Part shown: positions 16,057 to 24,108 of the stretch, piece by piece
Position numbering within the stretch: position 1 is the first letter of the stretch
Layout: each line of letters opens with the position of its first letter
Assembly (NCBI RefSeq): GCF_008386695.1
Contig: NZ_VUOC01000002.1
Span: 488,481 to 552,480, forward strand
Length of the DNA: 64,000 nucleotides
Reading direction: 5' to 3'
Source: Chitinophaga agrisoli
GTDB lineage: Bacteria; Bacteroidota; Bacteroidia; Chitinophagales; Chitinophagaceae
Made by a program: the position numbers and the translations under genes
The notes under the pieces: generated by a model
What the model was told of the DNA's origin: nothing
Databases searched by the model: none
Seen by the model: only the letters and a program-made list of their open reading frames with translations

Positions 16057-16479
16057 TTAATTTGGTAGTTCTACTTCAAGGAATAAGGGTGGCCATCCAG
16101 CGCCAACGTAGCCTGAGGCGCTATACCCCCTAAGTCCTGTGCTGATTATTACCTCTGCAGTTACCTGGGTACCGGCAGTTATTCCGCCAAAGGCCACGTT
16201 ATTAAAACAACCAGTGGTAATAACGTTTATCCATTTTGACGCGATAGGCGGCGCGCCTGGTTGCCCCGCTGGAAGAATGTTGACCTGCACATTTTGGCAC
16301 GGCCAACCGTTCCAACTAATTGTTACGGAAACGATACCCGTGTCGAGACGTGCATGGTCCTCTTTAGTGTCAAAACCTGATTGGTTAACCAATAAAGTGG
16401 GTTGTGTTTCGTTTGTCTGCGCAAGTACAGGTTTAACTGCTGCCAGACAGATGGCAAGTAGTATTAAGTAGGGTTTCAT
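16057..16479 (-). CDS. Small secreted protein, paralog A
   Basis: A 140-aa protein with a clear signal peptide (M-K-P-Y-L-I-L-L-A-I-C-L-A-A-V-K-P-V-L-A-Q). The mature region of about 119 residues is beta-rich and contains two cysteines (W-P-C-Q-N-V and T-T-G-C-F-N-N) that could form a disulfide. It is paralogous to the gene at 16625-17041: same signal peptide, same G-x-V-S-V-x-I-x-W-N strand, G-A-P-x motif, A-G-T-x-V-x-A-E-V-I block and S-T-G-L. No known family is recognised. Each copy has its own GCCCGG hairpin terminator, so gene plus terminator were probably duplicated together. Confidence 0.72.
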   Translation of the reverse strand: MKPYLILLAICLAAVKPVLAQTNETQPTLLVNQSGFDTKEDHARLDTGIVSVTISWNGWPCQNVQVNILPAGQPGAPPIASKWINVITTGCFNNVAFGGITAGTQVTAEVIISTGLRGYSASGYVGAGWPPLFLEVELPN

Positions 16480-16596
16480 ATTAGGGTGTTTTTAATGAGA
16501 TTAAGATGTACGGAAACTTTTGCATTTCCGGCTATTGCTAGTCTCCCTTAATCCTGGCAGGGAGAAAACCGGTGCCGAGAGGGGGCAGCATTTTAC

Positions 16597-16620
16597 AAAA
16601 AAGCCCGGTCCGCGGGGCTT
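16597..16620 (-). terminator. Terminator of the second small secreted paralog
   Basis: On the minus strand AAGCCCC and GGGCTT pair across a short loop, with T residues following. The core resembles the terminator at 16028-16050. It follows the stop codon at 16625 directly. Confidence 0.7.
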
Positions 16621-16624
16621 GAGA

Positions 16625-17041
16625 CTATTTAGGAAAAGAACAAGAGAGAATTAGCGGATCAAATCCTGAATGAAGATAGCCAGGTGCGCTCTGTGCCTTC
16701 AACCCTGTGCTGCATATTACCTCTGCCATAACATCCGTTCCGGCCCATGGCCCCCTAATGGCTACTGAAGAAAAGCATTGGCCCATCGTGTTTATCTGCT
16801 GTGAGTATAAAGGCGCTCCGTTCGGGGTGCTTGCCAAATATATGTTTATTGTTGAATAGCCACAGAACGGCGCTGCACTGTTCCAATCGATCCTTACAGA
16901 TATCACACCTGAATCACCAGGTGTATGGACTTTCATTTGTTTAACATGTAAATCGTAACTTATTTCATTTTTCTGCGCGTGAGCTGGTTTAACGGCTGCC
17001 AGACATACGGCAGCGAATAGTAACATTAAATAGGGTTTCAT
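16625..17041 (-). CDS. Small secreted protein, paralog B
   Basis: A 138-aa exported protein with signal peptide M-K-P-Y-L-M-L-L-F-A-A-V-C-L-A-A-V-K-P-A-H-A-Q. The mature part shares with its neighbour the G-V-I-S-V-R-I-D-W-N strand, the N-G-A-P-L motif, the A-G-T-D-V-M-A-E-V-I block and S-T-G-L-K. It has extra cysteines (F-C-G-Y, Q-C-F, I-C-S, S-C-S). Outside those blocks the copies have diverged strongly, so the duplication is not recent. The fold is probably a small beta-sandwich. A surface or secreted role follows from the signal peptide, but no activity can be assigned. Confidence 0.72.
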   Translation of the reverse strand: MKPYLMLLFAAVCLAAVKPAHAQKNEISYDLHVKQMKVHTPGDSGVISVRIDWNSAAPFCGYSTINIYLASTPNGAPLYSQQINTMGQCFSSVAIRGPWAGTDVMAEVICSTGLKAQSAPGYLHSGFDPLILSCSFPK

Positions 17042-17112
17042 TTTGTGGGTTTTTAATTGATCTGAAGATATATAATATTTATTAAATCTTATTATTATTT
17101 GTAAGATAAAAT

Positions 17113-17136
17113 AAAGGCCCGGTCACCCAGGCCTTT
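17113..17136. terminator. Third hairpin of the same family, without a gene
   Basis: AAAGGCC and GGCCTTT pair across a 10-nt loop containing CGGTCACCCA. It resembles the two paralog terminators in composition, but the 600 bp that would supply a minus-strand gene hold no convincing reading frame. It may mark a third, lost copy. Confidence 0.5.
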
Positions 17137-17732
17137 GCTTTAGTCCAACAATAGCCTGCAGCATTGGTGCCGAATAATATCGGTCGATGTTTCATTCTAA
17201 TAGATTGTTAAGAGTTTAAAAGATGCACCCGGTTAACCACCGGTTAACGGTTATCGGCAAGGTTTATTCGTACTTTTAATTAATAACCCCCAACCATATC
17301 CAAAAACCTTTCGAATTACCAACAACGATTCTGTAAATAGACCGGGTTCGGTCTTTTGATCGTGGTAATTTGATCTCACCGCCGACGTAGGAGGGCGGAA
17401 CTGAATCCTGAAAAAACGGCACCTGGTTTTATGGTACCAAACAAAACGAGAAAAAACAGAAATTCAAAAAAATCAAAAAAACAAAGATCATTTAAATTAA
17501 ACTGGGGAAAAGTTTTCATTTGCGTTGATTTTATTATTAGACTGTTGACCTTTATTTCTAATGTTATGTAACACTTGAATCGTTTAGGATGATTTATAAA
17601 GGGTCTTCCCAGAGGCCCTTTATAATGTTTACGCCTCCTGCTCAGTGGTACCGGGAAGATCAACAACGAATAGACATCGTTCCGCAATACTGACCGCTAA
17701 CGACGATGTGTTTAATTTCTTTTAAACGGGTC
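17137..17732. other. Intergenic region without a convincing gene
   Basis: About 600 bp, AT-rich in the middle. It holds a direct repeat CCGGTTAAC-CA-CCGGTTAAC at 17229-17248, a short hairpin GACCG-GGTT-CGGTC followed by TTTT at 17340-17357, and a 9-bp hairpin TATAAAGGG/CCCTTTATA at 17595-17624. The 103-codon minus-strand frame here (17376-17687) has a low-complexity, phenylalanine-rich sequence from A/T runs and is not taken as a gene. A small RNA is possible but nothing recognisable is present. Confidence 0.45.
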
Positions 17733-18497
17733 TCAGAACAACCCAATTGACCCACCCCCGTCTACTTTTATTTCCTGCCCGGTGATATACGAAGCTTTAT
17801 CCATTGCCAGAAAAGCTACCACACCGGCCATCTCTTCATCTTTCGCTATCCGCCGCATGGGCGTACGGGAAACGATCCGGTCATGTACTTCCGGTTTGGC
17901 CAGTACATTTTCTGTCAGCGGCGTATAGGTGTACCACGGAGATACCGTATTTACCCGGATACCTTCTTTCGCCCACTCTCCCGCCAGGTTACGTGTAAGC
18001 TGATTTAGCCCTGATTTGGACATGCCATATGGCGCGCCGGTACCGGCATCCAGTGAGCCGGCCACAGAGGAGATGTTAATTACCGCAGCATTGCCGCTTT
18101 GTTTTAATAACGGATACAGTTTCCGGCTCCATTCAAAAGGCGCTATCAGGTTTATATCAAGCACCCGGCGGTATTCTTCTGTGGTAAAATCCACACTGGG
18201 TCTGCGGATGGTAGTACCGGCATTGTTCACCAGGATCTCCAGGCTCCCCCAATGGCTTTCTACCCATTGTATCGCCGCTGCCAGGTGATCCGCGTCCGTT
18301 ACATCACCCGCAAGGCCGTAAGCTTTCAATCCCTGTTGTTGCCATTCCGCTTCCCGTGCCTTAACGTCTTCCACTGTCCGGCCGGTGAATAACACTTCAG
18401 CGCCCAGCGCCAGTAACTCGTTTACGATTGCTTTGCCTATACCTTTTGTGCCGCCCGTTACTAAGGCCCGTTTGTTGGTTAATGTCCATGGTTTCAT
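17733..18497 (-). CDS. SDR family NAD(P)-dependent oxidoreductase
   Basis: A 254-aa classical short-chain dehydrogenase/reductase. The cofactor motif T-G-G-T-K-G-I-G is at about residues 15-22, N-N-A-G at about 91-94, and the catalytic Ser in I-S-S-V-A-G, with Y-G-M-S-K completing the Y-x-x-x-K pair. The C-terminal block S-Y-I-T-G-Q-E-I-K-V-D-G-G is standard. A basic residue after the second strand (T-G-R-T) suggests NADPH preference. The sequence resembles tropinone-reductase-like members, but the substrate is unknown. It is cytoplasmic and probably monocistronic. Confidence 0.92.
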   Translation of the reverse strand: MKPWTLTNKRALVTGGTKGIGKAIVNELLALGAEVLFTGRTVEDVKAREAEWQQQGLKAYGLAGDVTDADHLAAAIQWVESHWGSLEILVNNAGTTIRRPSVDFTTEEYRRVLDINLIAPFEWSRKLYPLLKQSGNAAVINISSVAGSLDAGTGAPYGMSKSGLNQLTRNLAGEWAKEGIRVNTVSPWYTYTPLTENVLAKPEVHDRIVSRTPMRRIAKDEEMAGVVAFLAMDKASYITGQEIKVDGGGSIGLF

Positions 18498-18588
18498 AGT
18501 TCACCTTATTTTTCCGGTAAATTTATGATATCACGGTATACAAAATCAACCCGCCTTTATAATTTAACGTTGTACGCATGCAATTCCC

Positions 18589-20217
18589 CTAACGCCCCGC
18601 TACCTTCACCAGACGCTGGCTGCCCTGCCTGCCGCCGTTCCTTACCGTTAGTATATATACGCCGCTGGTCAACGGGGATATGTCTACAGGAATAAATGAC
18701 TGTCCGCTTATGGCAGCGATCCTTTTCTGCAATACCACCCGTTGGTTCATATCTATGATAGAAATGTCCATTGGTCCGCTGGTCTTATCTTCAACAATGC
18801 GGAGGTACAGTGTATGCACTACCGGGTTCGGATAAAATAAGAACCGGAGCATGGAAGGTTTTTTGAGGCGTACCGGCGATATTACTGGTCTGTTACTCAG
18901 GGTATCCACTTTTACAAAAACGGTGTCACTGAACAGGGACAAGAGTTGTATAGTATTATTATGCGCACGCGCATAATAATACCCGGATCCGGTCGCTGTA
19001 TAAGTAGAATCGCCCACTTTACGCACCAGCTGTACGCCATCCTTCCACCAGATATAGCTGTTATTGCTCAGCGTACCGCCCGCATCTACATACAATACAT
19101 TCCCGCTTCTTTTGAGCGGGATACTGGCCTGCTCAAAATAGCTGCAGGTATTGTTCGAACGCTGCCGCACATTTTCCAGTCCGTCAAAAGTAAAGCGGTT
19201 ATATTCCAGCCGCAGGCTGAACGGCCATATACGGAATTTGTCTATGACCGCCGCAGGTACCGGGCCACTCAGCTGGTTATGATCCAGGAACAGCTCCGAA
19301 GGGTTGACCAGTGAATCCGGGATCCGGCCGCTCAAACGGTTGGAATTAAGAAAAAGTGACCCGAGCGGCGGCTTGCACAGGCTAAGCGGAATATGGCCAC
19401 GTAGTTTGTTGGTAGCAAGATCCAGGGCGGCCAGGTTCGGGAGCTCGCCCAGGCTGGAAGGAATACGGCCGCCAAATTGATTCCCGCCCAGGTATAGCCA
19501 CCCTAACTGGTTTAGCCTGCCCAGGAAACGGGGAATATGCCCGCGCAACCGGTTATTCCGGAGATCCATGGCAGCCACTGCAGATAATTTGCGAAAAGAA
19601 CCGGGTATCTGGCCGCTTAGATCGTTGTCAGCCAGGTTCAGGTCTTTTACCCGGGATAGCCTGCCAAGGGAAGCAGGAATGCGGCCGTGCAACTCAGGAT
19701 TGCCGTTGATGTACAAGACCTCCAGATTGCCAGCCTTTCCCAATCCTGCAGGAATACGCCCCTTGAACCGCCCGGAAAGATACAGGGTGCGCAGCTTAGG
19801 CAGCCGGCCTAAATAGGCGGGTATCTGGGTTTCCATTGTCACTCTGGCCATTCCCAGGTCCTCCAGCTCAGACAGCCGCCTGAAACTGGCGGGGAAATCG
19901 CCGGTAATGGAATTAAACGTTAGCAGCAGTACCTTCAGCTTTGACAGCTTACCGATGGATGCTGGGATCGGGCCACTGAGGTTATTAGAAGTCATGTTGA
20001 TCCATGTTACCCGCCCGTCTTCCACGAAAATGCCACTCCAAAGGGCAACAGGGCCGTTCAGCCAGCCGCTGTTGTTCAGCCAGCCGGGGCCGTTTGTGCT
20101 GTTGTAAAGATCAACCAATACCAACGAATCGCTTTTATTAACGGGTTGTGCCAGGGTAAAAGAATGTACGATGCAACAGAGCATAACACTCGTGCATAGT
20201 GTAGCAAATGGTTTCAT
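18589..20217 (-). CDS. Secreted leucine-rich-repeat protein with T9SS sorting domain
   Basis: A 542-aa surface or secreted protein. Order: signal peptide (about 1-23); an LRR cap with N-S-T-N-G-P-G-W (about 38-45); about eleven plant-type repeats of 23-24 residues (about 70-330) with the pattern L-x-x-L-x-x-L-x-L-x-x-N-x-L-x-G-x-I-P; a spacer domain with one Cys; and a type A T9SS C-terminal domain (about 465-542) starting F-Y-P-N-P-V and ending L-V-K-V-A-G-R. The Y-P-N-P and G-V-Y-I-L-T-V elements are diagnostic of T9SS cargo. LRRs serve in protein or glycan binding, so an adhesive or recognition role is likely. Arginines are enriched on the repeats. Confidence 0.9.
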   Translation of the reverse strand: MKPFATLCTSVMLCCIVHSFTLAQPVNKSDSLVLVDLYNSTNGPGWLNNSGWLNGPVALWSGIFVEDGRVTWINMTSNNLSGPIPASIGKLSKLKVLLLTFNSITGDFPASFRRLSELEDLGMARVTMETQIPAYLGRLPKLRTLYLSGRFKGRIPAGLGKAGNLEVLYINGNPELHGRIPASLGRLSRVKDLNLADNDLSGQIPGSFRKLSAVAAMDLRNNRLRGHIPRFLGRLNQLGWLYLGGNQFGGRIPSSLGELPNLAALDLATNKLRGHIPLSLCKPPLGSLFLNSNRLSGRIPDSLVNPSELFLDHNQLSGPVPAAVIDKFRIWPFSLRLEYNRFTFDGLENVRQRSNNTCSYFEQASIPLKRSGNVLYVDAGGTLSNNSYIWWKDGVQLVRKVGDSTYTATGSGYYYARAHNNTIQLLSLFSDTVFVKVDTLSNRPVISPVRLKKPSMLRFLFYPNPVVHTLYLRIVEDKTSGPMDISIIDMNQRVVLQKRIAAISGQSFIPVDISPLTSGVYILTVRNGGRQGSQRLVKVAGR

Positions 20218-20298
20218 GCGGTGGTTTTTTGGGGGTAATAAAAATATGGCGCCTGGATCCTCGCTGGTGTTTCCGGGGTTGGAGCGATAGTTATAGGC

Positions 20299-21132
20299 CT
20301 AACGGTTCACCGTTATTCTAAAGAATGCAGCCGGAATGGACGTACTACCAGCATCACCACTCCGGTTCTCACGGTTAAATAACTCCTCCAGCTCACGTTG
20401 TAGGTCCGCAGCCTTACCGGCTTTCTCCGCGGCTTCAAATGCAGTCATGGTAGGGCCATAATAGTCCCTGAATCTTTCAACAAATGCAGCCGGGGAAAAA
20501 GGAGCATTAAAAGTATAGGTATCCTTCTCAAAAGAAATATTTTCAGCAGGGATACCGGCTTTACCAAACCGCTCAATTACATGGCTTTCTACCCCCCATA
20601 ACATAGGGCTTACAAATCCTTCGGGTGGCGGAGGGGTGTATGCGGAACTGATCTTTAATATCTGGGCTACCAATGTGGGATCACCGGGTATCCAGTTGCC
20701 CATGATGATCCGGCCGCCGGGACGCGTAACCCGTACCATTTCCCTGGCCACATCAAACGGCTTTGGCGCAAACATAGCGCCGAAGATACTTACCACCAGG
20801 TCAAAACTTTCGTCATTGATCCCCTCCAGGTTCGTGGCATCCCCTTCCCTGATGGAGATATTGGTGAGGCCCTCTTCCTGGATCCGTTTATTTCCGGCAT
20901 CCACCAGGTTCCGGGCAATGTCCACGCCAGCTACACGGGCGCCCAGTCTTGCCGCGGGAATGGCCGTAGTGCCATCACCGCAACCAAGGTCCAATACATC
21001 CATACCGGCGCTAATACCGAATTTATCAACCAGTGCCGCGCCGCTTTCGCGCATGGTTTCGGAAATGCGGGTAAAATCACCTTTTTCCCATAAAGTTTTG
21101 TTAGGGTTTGCTACAGTTGTTGATCCACTCAT
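20299..21132 (-). CDS. Class I SAM-dependent methyltransferase
   Basis: A 277-aa methyltransferase. Motif I is V-L-D-L-G-C-G-D-G-T-T-A-I-P-A-A (about 46-61), followed by V-A-G-V-D-I-A-R-N (about 68-76), the E-G-D-A-T-N-L acid loop, F-D-L-V-V-S-I-F-G-A-M-F-A and V-T-R-P-G-G-R-I-I-M-G-N. This is the UbiE/Methyltransf_11 type. The C-terminal 100 residues with F-R-D-Y-Y-G-P-T are typical of small-molecule methyltransferases annotated in soil Bacteroidota. The substrate is unknown. There is no partner gene on either side. Confidence 0.88.
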   Translation of the reverse strand: MSGSTTVANPNKTLWEKGDFTRISETMRESGAALVDKFGISAGMDVLDLGCGDGTTAIPAARLGARVAGVDIARNLVDAGNKRIQEEGLTNISIREGDATNLEGINDESFDLVVSIFGAMFAPKPFDVAREMVRVTRPGGRIIMGNWIPGDPTLVAQILKISSAYTPPPPEGFVSPMLWGVESHVIERFGKAGIPAENISFEKDTYTFNAPFSPAAFVERFRDYYGPTMTAFEAAEKAGKAADLQRELEELFNRENRSGDAGSTSIPAAFFRITVNR

Positions 21133-21367
21133 GAGTGAAGTTTTTGAGGTTAAGAATAAAGGCGGGTTTCAGGGTGATAGCAACAAATAAGATTAGATAC
21201 TATGAAGATACAAAGTTTACCACTAAGTCCCGTCGCAGTCATGTACGTCGCCAATCCTTACCGGACTATTTTAAAACCATGGCAACTGATAACGGAAGAA
21301 AAATTATCTTCTATTAAAAATAATTATAATTACTTTACAAGCCTCAAATAACCAAAAAGTCTAACCT

Positions 21368-23074
21368 ATGGCATTCAGGTCCCGGGAAAATCAGCACTAT
21401 TATCTTATTGCCAGGCATAGCGGTAAAGCGCTTGGATTCAGTTCCAATACACCTGGCAGTGAGCTCCGCCAAATGACATTCGATCCAAAGAACAATTTGC
21501 AGAAATTCCGGTTCGATCGTGGCGGTGACAATTTCTACTGGCTCAAATTACCACATTATGACCGTTATGTAGCCATACATGACAGTTCGCAAAACGATAA
21601 GGCCCCTGTTATTTTGTGGCAGTGGGACCCTTCCGGGGAAAATAGCCGCTTTCTCATGGAACCTGCAGGCGACGGGTATTACCGTATAAAAGCAATGCAC
21701 AGCAACAAGTTTCTCGATGTATATCTTGCCAAAACCACTGATGATGCCAGCGTGGTGCAGCATTCCCTGACTTCAACGGATAACCAGCTTTTTAAGCCCG
21801 TACCCGTTATAGACCAGGCCGTAGACGCCAAAGCCACATCGTATACTGAAGTAAACGATTTGGTGCGGACAGGCGCATTGAGTCTGATCGGACAGATCCC
21901 CACGGCTGGCGGTTCACTCTCATTCCTGGTCGGCTTGTTCTGGAGCGAGCATAACAAACTGGCTGATCTCTGGGAACAAATGAAGAGTTATGTGGATAAT
22001 CGTATACGTGAACTGCTGAAAGAGGCGCAACTGAAACAATTGAGGGAAATGTTGGCAGGACAGCTGAAAGTACTCAATGAGATCAAAAATTCACCCGGCT
22101 TAAAAGGGCCAAAACTCGAAGAAGTGATCCTTAGAATAGTGGAAAAAGAACCGCATTTCCTTGAGCAATCGAAAGAGGTATTACCTTACCTGGTAGGACT
22201 GGGCACGATTATGATCACCCTGAGGCATATGATGGTGGTTAACTATAAAGACCTGTACGGTAAAGAGCCTGATCAGGCAACACTTGACGCCAACAAAACC
22301 CAACTAAAAAACAGTATAGCGGAATACACAGATGCCGTAAATAAAACCAGGGCTGAATTAATGGATTGGCGGATGACCTTTCTGGAAAAATGGATAGGGT
22401 TCCCCTCGCAAGTGAAGGACTCAATGGTAAAAGACACTTATGATGGCTGGTCTATGGCATGGCTTTGGGATACTTACCTGACAAACGTTGAAGATTGTAA
22501 GATCCGTGCCGAGCATGCCGCGCTGCAGCGCAGAAATCAAATTAGTGTGCAATATGAATCAGAACTGAATGAGTTTTTGCGGGCTGCTAAATGCTGGCCA
22601 TATTTTGACCCGGCATCAAAGCCTTACACTGAAACAGTTATTAAAAAGGAAGTAGGCTCCTTCGGTGGGCCGTATACGCATAACCCTTTTTCCGGCGTGA
22701 GTGGAGAACGGATCACAAAGATCATCGCGCATACAAATGAGGCATACAAGCTGTGTGGCCTGGAGGTCTTTTATAACGAAAAATCATCCGGCCTGAAGGG
22801 CAGAGTCGGTAAAAGCTCGGAAACCATTGCCCTGCAGGATGGCGAATACATAAACAGCGTACACGGCTATCATTACAATGCTGTGGAAGGCATATGGTTT
22901 ACCACGCAAAAAGGGAATATTGCAGGCGCTGGCAATCCGAAACCGCGCAAACCAAGCCGCTTCTTCTGCGCGGACCTCGCTGACGGTTTAAATCCCAGGC
23001 TGGTAAAGATCTCCGGCTCATATAAAAATAATGAGATAGAACAATTGACTTTCCACTGGGAGTATATTGACTAA
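21368..23074 (+). CDS. Chimeric pore-forming-toxin-like protein: beta-trefoil, Cry-like helical domain, jacalin-like lectin
   Basis: A 568-aa protein without signal peptide. Residues 8-147 look like a ricin-type beta-trefoil, with three repeats each having a Y-x-I/L-x-x-x-x-S-x-K-x-L/F-D pattern and ending near F-R-F, F-L-M and F-K-P. Residues 165-405 are helical and begin L-I-G-Q-I-P-T-A-G-G-S-L-S-F-L-V-G-L-F-W followed by L-W-E-Q-M-K-S-Y-V-D-N-R-I. That is the hydrophobic-hairpin and following helix of the delta-endotoxin (Cry) N-terminal domain. Residues 427-568 resemble a jacalin-like lectin (G-S-F-G-G-P-Y, then G-L-E-V-F-Y ... E-Y-I-N-S-V-H-G). Two lectins flanking a membrane-inserting bundle suggest a glycan-targeted pore former. 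It ends 2 bp from the convergent propeller gene. Domain calls are by eye. Confidence 0.7.
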   Translation: MAFRSRENQHYYLIARHSGKALGFSSNTPGSELRQMTFDPKNNLQKFRFDRGGDNFYWLKLPHYDRYVAIHDSSQNDKAPVILWQWDPSGENSRFLMEPAGDGYYRIKAMHSNKFLDVYLAKTTDDASVVQHSLTSTDNQLFKPVPVIDQAVDAKATSYTEVNDLVRTGALSLIGQIPTAGGSLSFLVGLFWSEHNKLADLWEQMKSYVDNRIRELLKEAQLKQLREMLAGQLKVLNEIKNSPGLKGPKLEEVILRIVEKEPHFLEQSKEVLPYLVGLGTIMITLRHMMVVNYKDLYGKEPDQATLDANKTQLKNSIAEYTDAVNKTRAELMDWRMTFLEKWIGFPSQVKDSMVKDTYDGWSMAWLWDTYLTNVEDCKIRAEHAALQRRNQISVQYESELNEFLRAAKCWPYFDPASKPYTETVIKKEVGSFGGPYTHNPFSGVSGERITKIIAHTNEAYKLCGLEVFYNEKSSGLKGRVGKSSETIALQDGEYINSVHGYHYNAVEGIWFTTQKGNIAGAGNPKPRKPSRFFCADLADGLNPRLVKISGSYKNNEIEQLTFHWEYID

Positions 23075-23076
23075 CA

Positions 23077-24108
23077 TCATACCTTTTCAAAAATATAGAG
23101 ATTAAAGGCGCTGTCATTCACGAACACGTAATGCGCAGATATAATAGGTTCCGTATTCAGCATAGCTCCTTTCGGTAACGATAATTGGGTTTGCCATAGG
23201 ATCTCCTGCTGATGAACATCAAATACCCCAAAACGGTTCCACTGTCTGGCGCCGTTATCCGCTGTATAGTATATATGATGCCCATACAGGGCGCCTCGTT
23301 TTACAAATACGGTCTCTCCCTGCGGGTCCTTCTCAATTTTTTTCAGTAACCGGCAGCTGCGTGTTTCCAGGTCAAAGCTGGCTAAATTGGGTCCCAGCAG
23401 CGAGTAGATCTTATCCTGGTATACGCCGCCCTGCAAAGGACCATGCAGATAACCCGGCTGCGGCTGGCCCTCGTTGTCAACCCATCCTTCCACCGTCCAT
23501 TTAATGTCGCCGCTGTCAGGGTCAACGCCGGTAATGATGCCGTTATCCAGCAGGCACACAAGGGTATTATTATGAAAGGTCAGGATATGGTAGCCGGTAT
23601 CCCCGCCAAAATCCGTCAGTTCCTGGTATTCGCCGTTGCGTAGCAGCAGTTTGTTAAGAATGGATGGCCTGGTAATAGCACCATCCTTACGCTTAAAATA
23701 AAGCACATCGTCGTGTACATATTGCTGGTTCGCGAGTTTCAGCTCCTTTGCCCATACGGCCCCGCCCTCCGGCGTTCTTCTTTCCAGCGTATACGGCTCC
23801 TGCGTTTTATTAGTGACAATAATATCATGGTCGTACCGCCACTCCGGGTATAGCTGCTCCCCCAATTCCAGGGCACTGCCATCTGGTGAAAAGTACACCG
23901 CCCGGCTGTTATAACCCAGCACTACCCCCCCGTTCAGGGCCAGCGCCCTGATATGATACTTCGTTACTCCAGCCACTATAGTGCGGCTGGAGCTATTTTG
24001 TCTGTCTATTTCTATAATTGTATGGTTATGGTATACATACAGGCAGGCAGCGGTTTGCGCAAACACTGCGTAGTAGCCCGTCCATGTTTCCTTCAAACGT
24101 AACATCAT
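23077..24108 (-). CDS. PQQ/WD40-like beta-propeller protein, putative immunity protein
   Basis: A 343-aa cytoplasmic protein with no signal peptide. It is built of repeated four-strand blades, with hallmarks such as V-D-P-D-S-G-D-I-K-W-T-V-E-G and F-D-V-H-Q-Q-E-I-L-W-Q-T of the PQQ-like propeller (x-D-x-x-G-x-x-x-W). I count six to seven blades. Its ATG overlaps the TGA of the giant toxin-like gene (ATGA), making it the last gene of the operon. In polymorphic toxin loci the small gene directly after the toxin usually encodes the immunity protein. The lack of export signal fits protection from a cytoplasmic nuclease. A propeller immunity protein would be unusual. The alternative is a chaperone or unrelated scaffold. 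Confidence 0.75.
   Translation of the reverse strand: MMLRLKETWTGYYAVFAQTAACLYVYHNHTIIEIDRQNSSSRTIVAGVTKYHIRALALNGGVVLGYNSRAVYFSPDGSALELGEQLYPEWRYDHDIIVTNKTQEPYTLERRTPEGGAVWAKELKLANQQYVHDDVLYFKRKDGAITRPSILNKLLLRNGEYQELTDFGGDTGYHILTFHNNTLVCLLDNGIITGVDPDSGDIKWTVEGWVDNEGQPQPGYLHGPLQGGVYQDKIYSLLGPNLASFDLETRSCRLLKKIEKDPQGETVFVKRGALYGHHIYYTADNGARQWNRFGVFDVHQQEILWQTQLSLPKGAMLNTEPIISAHYVFVNDSAFNLYIFEKV

Noticed and set aside
17137-17400. A structured small RNA such as 6S or SRP RNA
   Set aside because: Only short isolated hairpins and a direct repeat are visible. None of the conserved features of those RNAs could be recognised.
17376-17687. A 103-codon minus-strand frame
   Set aside because: The phenylalanine-rich low-complexity tail comes from A/T runs, and the frame crosses a hairpin. 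No homolog-like pattern is present.
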